Part shown: positions 59,777 through 64,000 of the stretch, piece by piece | How positions within the stretch are numbered: position 1 is the first letter of the stretch | Layout of the letters: each line of letters opens with the position of its first letter | Origin: JANQPX01 sp965204405 | Lineage (GTDB): Bacteria; Pseudomonadota; Alphaproteobacteria; Geminicoccales; Geminicoccaceae | Assembly: GCA_965204405.1 (NCBI GenBank) | Contig: CBDBEN010000005.1 | Location: 1-64,000, forward strand | Length of the DNA: 64,000 bases | Reading direction: 5' to 3' | Position numbers and translations under genes: made by a program | Notes under the pieces: model-generated | What the model was told of the DNA's origin: nothing | Database searches by the model: none | Seen by the model: only the letters and a program-made list of their open reading frames with translations

Positions 59777-59914
59777 GAGAAATTTTTCATTGTTATGCCA
59801 CGATAGCCGAATAATATACGAATTATCTGGCCAATGATAGGAAATTTCGAAACAAATCCTACCAGGCCATCGCCATAATGCTGATCAGAAAACCCGAATT
59901 AGGAAGGCTTCGAC

Positions 59915-61048
59915 ATGCTTATTGGCACCCCAAAGGAAATCAAGAATCACGAGTATCGCGTCGGCCTGACACCGGAGAGTGCGGCCGAGCTGACCGCCCA
60001 CGGGCATCAGGTCCTGATCGAGACCGGGGCCGGGCTCGGCATCGGCGCGGATGATGCCGCCTATACCGAGGCAGGTGCAGCGATTGTCGACACGGCGGAA
60101 GAAGTCTTCGCCAAAGCTGACATGGTGGTGAAGGTCAAGGAGCCTCAGGCAAACGAGCGCAAGATGCTGCGCAAGGGACAGATCCTCTACACCTATCTGC
60201 ATTTGGCTCCCGATCCCGAGCAGACCAAGGATCTGGTAGACTCAGGCGCTGTCTGCATCGCATATGAAACCGTCACCGATGAGGCCGGCGGCCTCCCGCT
60301 GCTGAAGCCAATGAGCCAGGTGGCCGGCCGCATGTCGATCCAGGCAGGCGCCACGGCGCTGGAAAAGTCCCATGGCGGGCGCGGTGTGCTCTTGGGCGGC
60401 GTGCCTGGCGTCATGCCCGGCAAGGTCGTGGTGATCGGCGGCGGTGTGGTCGGGTTCAATGCCGCGCAAATGGCGGTCGGCCTCGGGGCTGACGTTACCA
60501 TCCTCGATCGTAGCCCGGAGGTGCTGGAACGGCTGGGCATGTATTTCCAGTCCCAGGCGAAAACCCGCTTTTCCAACCGGGCCAACCTCCAGGACAGTGT
60601 CGCTTCCGCCGATTTGGTGATCGGCGCCGTGCTGATCCCAGGGGCCGCAGCCCCCAAGCTGGTGAGCCGGAAAATGCTTGGCACGATGAAACAAGGCTCG
60701 GTGCTGGTGGACGTCGCGATCGACCAGGGCGGCTGCTTCGAAACCTCGAAAGCCACCACGCACCAGGAGCCCATCTACGTGGTGGACGGTATCGTTCATT
60801 ATTGTGTCGCCAACATGCCGGGTGGCGTTGCGCGCACCTCGACCTACGCGCTGAACAACGTGACCCTTCCCCATGCACTGCGCATCGCCGACAAGGGCTG
60901 GGTCGATGCACTCCGGGATGACCCCCACCTCATGAATGGTCTGAACGTCTGGAATGGCGAGATCACCTGCGAGCCAGTGGCCAAGGATCTCGGCTACCGC
61001 TATGTTGCCCCGGAGCAAGCTCTCGCCGACCAGCGATCGGCGGCGTAA
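59915..61048 (+). CDS. ald: Alanine dehydrogenase
   Basis: A 377-residue enzyme that interconverts L-alanine with pyruvate and ammonia using NAD. It starts MLIGTPKEIKNHEYRVGLTP. Substrate and catalytic residues lie in YTYLHLAPDPEQTKDLVDSG (catalytic His), MSIQAGATALEKSHGGRGVL and the nucleotide-binding VVVIGGGVVGFNAAQMAVGL. Asp in VDVAIDQGGCFETSKATTH completes the site. Length and motifs match Ald throughout. It is preceded by a divergent Lrp-type regulator gene and followed closely by fumarylacetoacetase. Confidence 0.97.
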   Translation: MLIGTPKEIKNHEYRVGLTPESAAELTAHGHQVLIETGAGLGIGADDAAYTEAGAAIVDTAEEVFAKADMVVKVKEPQANERKMLRKGQILYTYLHLAPDPEQTKDLVDSGAVCIAYETVTDEAGGLPLLKPMSQVAGRMSIQAGATALEKSHGGRGVLLGGVPGVMPGKVVVIGGGVVGFNAAQMAVGLGADVTILDRSPEVLERLGMYFQSQAKTRFSNRANLQDSVASADLVIGAVLIPGAAAPKLVSRKMLGTMKQGSVLVDVAIDQGGCFETSKATTHQEPIYVVDGIVHYCVANMPGGVARTSTYALNNVTLPHALRIADKGWVDALRDDPHLMNGLNVWNGEITCEPVAKDLGYRYVAPEQALADQRSAA

Positions 61049-61086
61049 CCGGTCAGCGGCCGGGGGTAATGGTTGGGGGAGGTTTC

Positions 61087-62388
61087 ATGGCGGAGACTGG
61101 ACATCGTCCGGGACTGAATAGCTGGGTCGCTTCGGCGAACGCTGCGGAGACCGACTTTCCGATCCAGAACCTCCCCTATGGTGTTGTCTCGAGCGCCGGT
61201 CGCGGCCCGCGTTGCGCGGTCGCGATCGGCGATCAGGTGCTTGACCTCGCCGCAATCGAAGAAGCCGGGTTGATCGATGCCGGTGCAGGCCGTCCCGTTT
61301 TCGATCAGCCGGTTCTCAACGACTTCATGGGCCTCGGCAAAGCCGCCTGGTCTGCCATGCGCGCACGCCTCACGGACCTTTTGGGCGACGGCGGCGATTC
61401 CGCCCTCAAAGACAATGCGGACCTTCGCCGGACCGCGTTGTTGCCGCTGGCCGATGTTCGGCCTAGACTGCCGGTGAGGATTGGGGACTACACCGACTTC
61501 TATTCCTCCTACCAGCATGCTTTCAATGTCGGCACCATGTTTCGCGGTCCGGAAAACGCTTTGCCGCCGAACTGGCTGCACATCCCGATCGCCTATAACG
61601 GACGTGCCTCGACCGTGGTGGTCAGCAATACCGATATCCGCCGCCCGCTCGGTCAAATGAAGCCCCATGGCGCCGATGCGCCGGTCTTCGGTCCCTGCCG
61701 GCGGCTCGATATCGAATTGGAAATGGGGACGATCGTCGGTACACCGAACCGCATGGGTGAGCCGATCACCGTTGCTGAGGCCGATGACATGATCTTCGGC
61801 TTCGTTCTTCTGAACGACTGGTCCGCGCGCGACATCCAGGCCTGGGAATACCAACCGCTCGGTCCCTTCCAGGCCAAGGTTTTTGCAACGTCCATCAGCC
61901 CCTGGATCGTCCCCAAGGAGGCCTTGGAGCCGTTCCGGGTGCCGGCGGGCGATCGCAAAGTCCCCCTCTTTCCCTACCTTGCCGACGATGCGCCGCGCAA
62001 TTTCGATATCGAACTGGAAGTGAGGATGAGGCCGGATGGTGCTGCCATCGACAGCACGATCTCGCGCACCAATTTCCGCCATATGTACTACTCGGCCGCC
62101 CAGCAGCTCTGCCACCACGCCCTCGGCGGCTGCCAGATGAATGCGGGAGACCTTCTTGGTTCCGGGACCATATCAGGCCCGGAAAAGGACCAGTTCGGCT
62201 CGCTGCTCGAACTCACCTGGGGCGGCAAGGAACCCTTGACCCTCAATTCCGGTGAGACGCGCACGTTTCTCGAGGACGGCGATATCATGACGCTGGCGGG
62301 CTTTGCCCAGGGCGAGGGCTACCGAATCGGCTTTGGCGACTGTACGGGGAAAATCCTGCCCTCGCCGGGACTAAAAGCGGGCTGGTAG
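61087..62388 (+). CDS. fahA: Fumarylacetoacetase
   Basis: A 433-residue enzyme for the last step of tyrosine catabolism, splitting fumarylacetoacetate to fumarate and acetoacetate. The start MAETGHRPGLNSWVASANAA at 61087 has GGGGGAGG upstream. The N-terminal FAH_N domain (FPIQNLPYGVVSS) precedes the hydrolase with metal ligands in DYTDFYSSYQHAFNVGTMFR and LDIELEMGTIVGTPNRMGEP, then WSARDIQAWEYQPLGPFQAK. The C-terminal GSGTISGPEKDQFGSLLELT is typical. It lies 38 bp after ald, so the two may be co-transcribed. Both serve amino-acid breakdown, and a PCD gene for phenylalanine hydroxylase function occurs at 28 kb. Confidence 0.97.
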   Translation: MAETGHRPGLNSWVASANAAETDFPIQNLPYGVVSSAGRGPRCAVAIGDQVLDLAAIEEAGLIDAGAGRPVFDQPVLNDFMGLGKAAWSAMRARLTDLLGDGGDSALKDNADLRRTALLPLADVRPRLPVRIGDYTDFYSSYQHAFNVGTMFRGPENALPPNWLHIPIAYNGRASTVVVSNTDIRRPLGQMKPHGADAPVFGPCRRLDIELEMGTIVGTPNRMGEPITVAEADDMIFGFVLLNDWSARDIQAWEYQPLGPFQAKVFATSISPWIVPKEALEPFRVPAGDRKVPLFPYLADDAPRNFDIELEVRMRPDGAAIDSTISRTNFRHMYYSAAQQLCHHALGGCQMNAGDLLGSGTISGPEKDQFGSLLELTWGGKEPLTLNSGETRTFLEDGDIMTLAGFAQGEGYRIGFGDCTGKILPSPGLKAGW

Positions 62389-62487
62389 ACGGCGGCTCGT
62401 AGCCAAAGCTCTTAGCTTCGACGGGAATGCTTGTGCCAAGTGCCCCGGATGTCGACCGGGACCGGTCAAGCGCTCATCCGATTGGTA

Positions 62488-63279
62488 TTACCCGGCAGTA
62501 TCTGGGAGTGCTTCGACCAGGGCTTGCAGCTGCCCCCTGGCGATCAATCGAACCCTGCGGGTATCGGTGAACTCGATCAGCCTCTTATTGCGCAAGCTGG
62601 CGAATGTCCGGCTGACGGTTTCCAGGGTCAGCCCGAGATAATCGCTGATATCGCCACGGGACATCGGCAATTCTATAGGATTGTCGGGCTCGCCACGAAG
62701 CGGCGCACGCCTGGACAGGTAGAGCAAGAAGGACGCCAGACGCTCTTCAGCGTTTTTTCGTCCGAGCATGAGCATGTGATATTGCGCCTCGCCCAGCTCG
62801 TTCGACACGACTTCGAGAAGACGGTGCTTCAGATCGGGGAATTGGGTCGTCAGCCCCATGAACGGATCGCGCGGCACGCGGCATAGCTCGGCCGACGTTA
62901 CTGCCTGGGCCGTGCAGGAATAGTGATCGCGGACCGCGATCCCGACAAAGTCGCCGGGGAAAAGAAAGCCGGTGATCTGCCGGCGGCCGTCTCCTATGAT
63001 CTTGGATGTACTGAGCACACCGCTGATGATCGTGTAGTGGCTGGCCGCAGGCTCACTTTCGACGAACAGCACCTGCTTCGGACGCAGAAAGGCTGAACTG
63101 GTCATCGATGAAAACCGCTCGGTACACTGATCTCCCAGCGCATGACAAATCGCCAAATCGCGTACTGCGCAGTGATCGCAAAGGCCATGCGTGATGCCCT
63201 TCAGCCGGAGAGGCCGATGATTGCATGGCTCAATCGGTGGAGATGATTGCTTAACCGAAACCTTGGCGTGTTGTGTCAT
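62488..63279 (-). CDS. FNR-type oxygen-sensing regulator (FnrN/FixK/Aadr-like)
   Basis: A 263-residue Crp/Fnr-family regulator. The N-terminus has Cys19, Cys34, Cys37, Cys45 and Cys52, and Cys122 (DHYSCTAQAV) lies at the same position as the FNR cluster ligand of E. coli. A [4Fe-4S] sensor through Cys34, Cys37, Cys45 and Cys122 is therefore likely. The cyclic-nucleotide-like domain and the helix-turn-helix (ISDYLGLTLETVSRTFASLR) follow; E-x-x-S-R is the FNR recognition motif for TTGAT half-sites. A consensus FNR box lies 238 bp upstream of its start, nearer the divergent DUF6455 gene. It would activate genes when oxygen is low. Confidence 0.93.
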   Translation of the reverse strand: MTQHAKVSVKQSSPPIEPCNHRPLRLKGITHGLCDHCAVRDLAICHALGDQCTERFSSMTSSAFLRPKQVLFVESEPAASHYTIISGVLSTSKIIGDGRRQITGFLFPGDFVGIAVRDHYSCTAQAVTSAELCRVPRDPFMGLTTQFPDLKHRLLEVVSNELGEAQYHMLMLGRKNAEERLASFLLYLSRRAPLRGEPDNPIELPMSRGDISDYLGLTLETVSRTFASLRNKRLIEFTDTRRVRLIARGQLQALVEALPDTAG

Positions 63280-63516
63280 TCAGTACCGTTTTCCAAAGGG
63301 TGCTGCGCGGAATCTGGGTGATTGGGCGCCTAGCGGTCAGACAAACACCAAGATAAACTCGAATCATCCCTCAGTGCAAATTCGAGGCAAAATATACAAA
63401 AAGGCAACCGACTTGACGCCGAGGCCGGTCTGCGCTCTGGCCGCAGAGATGTTATCTAGCTGATTCGAAGTGCTAATTTGCCGGAGTATCGGTCGTTTCC
63501 ATGGCCGGACGAAAGC

Positions 63517-63530
63517 TTGATCTAGATCAA
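63517..63530. promoter_or_regulatory. Consensus FNR box (anaerobox)
   Basis: TTGATCTAGATCAA is a perfect match to the FNR/FixK consensus TTGAT-N4-ATCAA. It lies 61 bp upstream of the DUF6455 gene start, a suitable distance for activation, and between that gene and the divergent FNR-type regulator. Confidence 0.85.
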
Positions 63531-63591
63531 GATTGCCGGATTGCTGTCTGATAGGCGTGGTTTCCATCGTTCAAACTGGCTGGAGACCAAG

Positions 63592-64000
63592 ATGCTTCGT
63601 ATGATCGACTTGATGAGGACTGTCTGTCACTGGCATGAGAGCAAACACTTGGCCTTCAAAGGGGATTCCGGCACGCCGGTCGCGGTTGAGGACCAGTTGG
63701 AAACATGTGACGTTGACGCCCTGCCTTCCCGCAATACACAGACGATAACGCGCACTGATGTGCAAGCCGACATGGGCGCGATGATGCGCAACTTCAACGT
63801 CGATCTCAACGCCCTCCAATATCATCGCGATGAACTGCTCGATGCCGAACACACATGTGCAACCTGCAACACGGTGGGGCGGTGTTATCGCTGGAAGCGC
63901 AAGGGCGGGCGAGGTGATGCGCCGGAGCTCTTCTGCCCTAATGTCGGCCTCTTCTCGGAGCTGGCGGTCGATCCGTTCTGGGCCAAGTCCGAGCGGTATG
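63592..64000 (+). CDS. DUF6455 family protein, N-terminal part (cut by window edge)
   Basis: The 136 codons visible start MLRMIDLMRTVCHWHESKHL. The middle (DMGAMMRNFNVDLNALQYHR) and the Cys pair in EHTCATCNTVGRCYRWKRKG fit the DUF6455 family, small proteins with a helical MMERLGID-like segment and a C-x-x-C zinc- or cluster-binding site. The function is unknown. A perfect FNR box upstream suggests oxygen-controlled expression. A further Cys (ELFCPNVGLFSEL) may be an additional ligand. The reading frame is open at the window end. Confidence 0.75.
   Translation, partial: MLRMIDLMRTVCHWHESKHLAFKGDSGTPVAVEDQLETCDVDALPSRNTQTITRTDVQADMGAMMRNFNVDLNALQYHRDELLDAEHTCATCNTVGRCYRWKRKGGRGDAPELFCPNVGLFSELAVDPFWAKSERY

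Noticed and set aside
60193..61018. Two minus-strand frames over ald
   Set aside because: Antisense to alanine dehydrogenase and without recognisable domains.
61000..62118. A 372-codon minus-strand frame
   Set aside because: It lies antisense to fumarylacetoacetase and its sequence has the low-complexity look of a shadow frame.

Overview
The window reads as chromosomal DNA of an alphaproteobacterium, most likely in or near the Rhodospirillales. This rests on gene content rather than a phylogenetic marker: a membrane-bound ferritin (MbfA type), the cvpA-purF pair beside radA, a helix-hairpin-helix domain of the kind found at the C-terminus of alphaproteobacterial NuoE, an FnrN/FixK-type regulator and a DUF6455 protein. 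Core genes are moderately GC-rich. No rRNA, tRNA or CRISPR array was seen.

Layout. (1) 1-4580, minus strand: a sugar-uptake operon (GntR regulator, periplasmic binding protein, ATPase broken by a frameshift, permease) running into a gluconate-2-dehydrogenase-subunit-3-like protein and a GMC oxidoreductase cut by the window edge. (2) 4.7-18.1 kb: an accessory island. It starts with an aldo/keto-reductase remnant and a two-gene unit made of a membrane protein and a secreted caspase-like protease that ends in a NuoE-type helix-hairpin-helix domain. It continues as a graveyard of insertion sequences (IS1182, IS6, IS66, IS5, two IS630) and dead genes (haloacid dehalogenase, zinc-ribbon protein, an AT-rich OLD/TOPRIM-like ATPase), with mbfA surviving in the middle. 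(3) 18.3-21.2 kb: a cell-envelope cluster with two L,D-transpeptidases, a Braun-lipoprotein-like small lipoprotein ending in lysine and a Tat-exported DUF882 protein. (4) 22.3-42 kb: housekeeping genes (SDR, purF, cvpA, radA, an Ntn-hydrolase, a zincin, PCD), a sugar-phosphate transferase for exopolysaccharide, a response regulator without its phospho-acceptor Asp, a cupredoxin-like protein divergent from a LysR regulator, an EndoQ-UvrD fusion, rluB and nth. (5) 42.36-49.75 kb: a ten-gene, translationally coupled Mrp/Mbh-like cation/proton antiporter operon with three NuoL/M/N-type subunits and no full MrpA. (6) 50-64 kb: thiolase, MFS transporter, an ABC-ATPase fused to an aldehyde dehydrogenase, alanine dehydrogenase with its Lrp regulator, fumarylacetoacetase, an FNR-type regulator and an FNR box ahead of a DUF6455 gene.

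A family of ~125-bp palindromic, TA-flanked elements recurs mostly between convergent genes. Its ends resemble those of the IS630 element at 13.5-14.6 kb, and copies supply the TAG stop codon of four neighbouring genes. A 654-bp fragment of an IS5-type transposase occurs twice, 28 kb apart, with one difference noticed. The most unusual proteins are the ABC-ATPase/aldehyde dehydrogenase fusion, the caspase-HhH fusion and the EndoQ-UvrD fusion.
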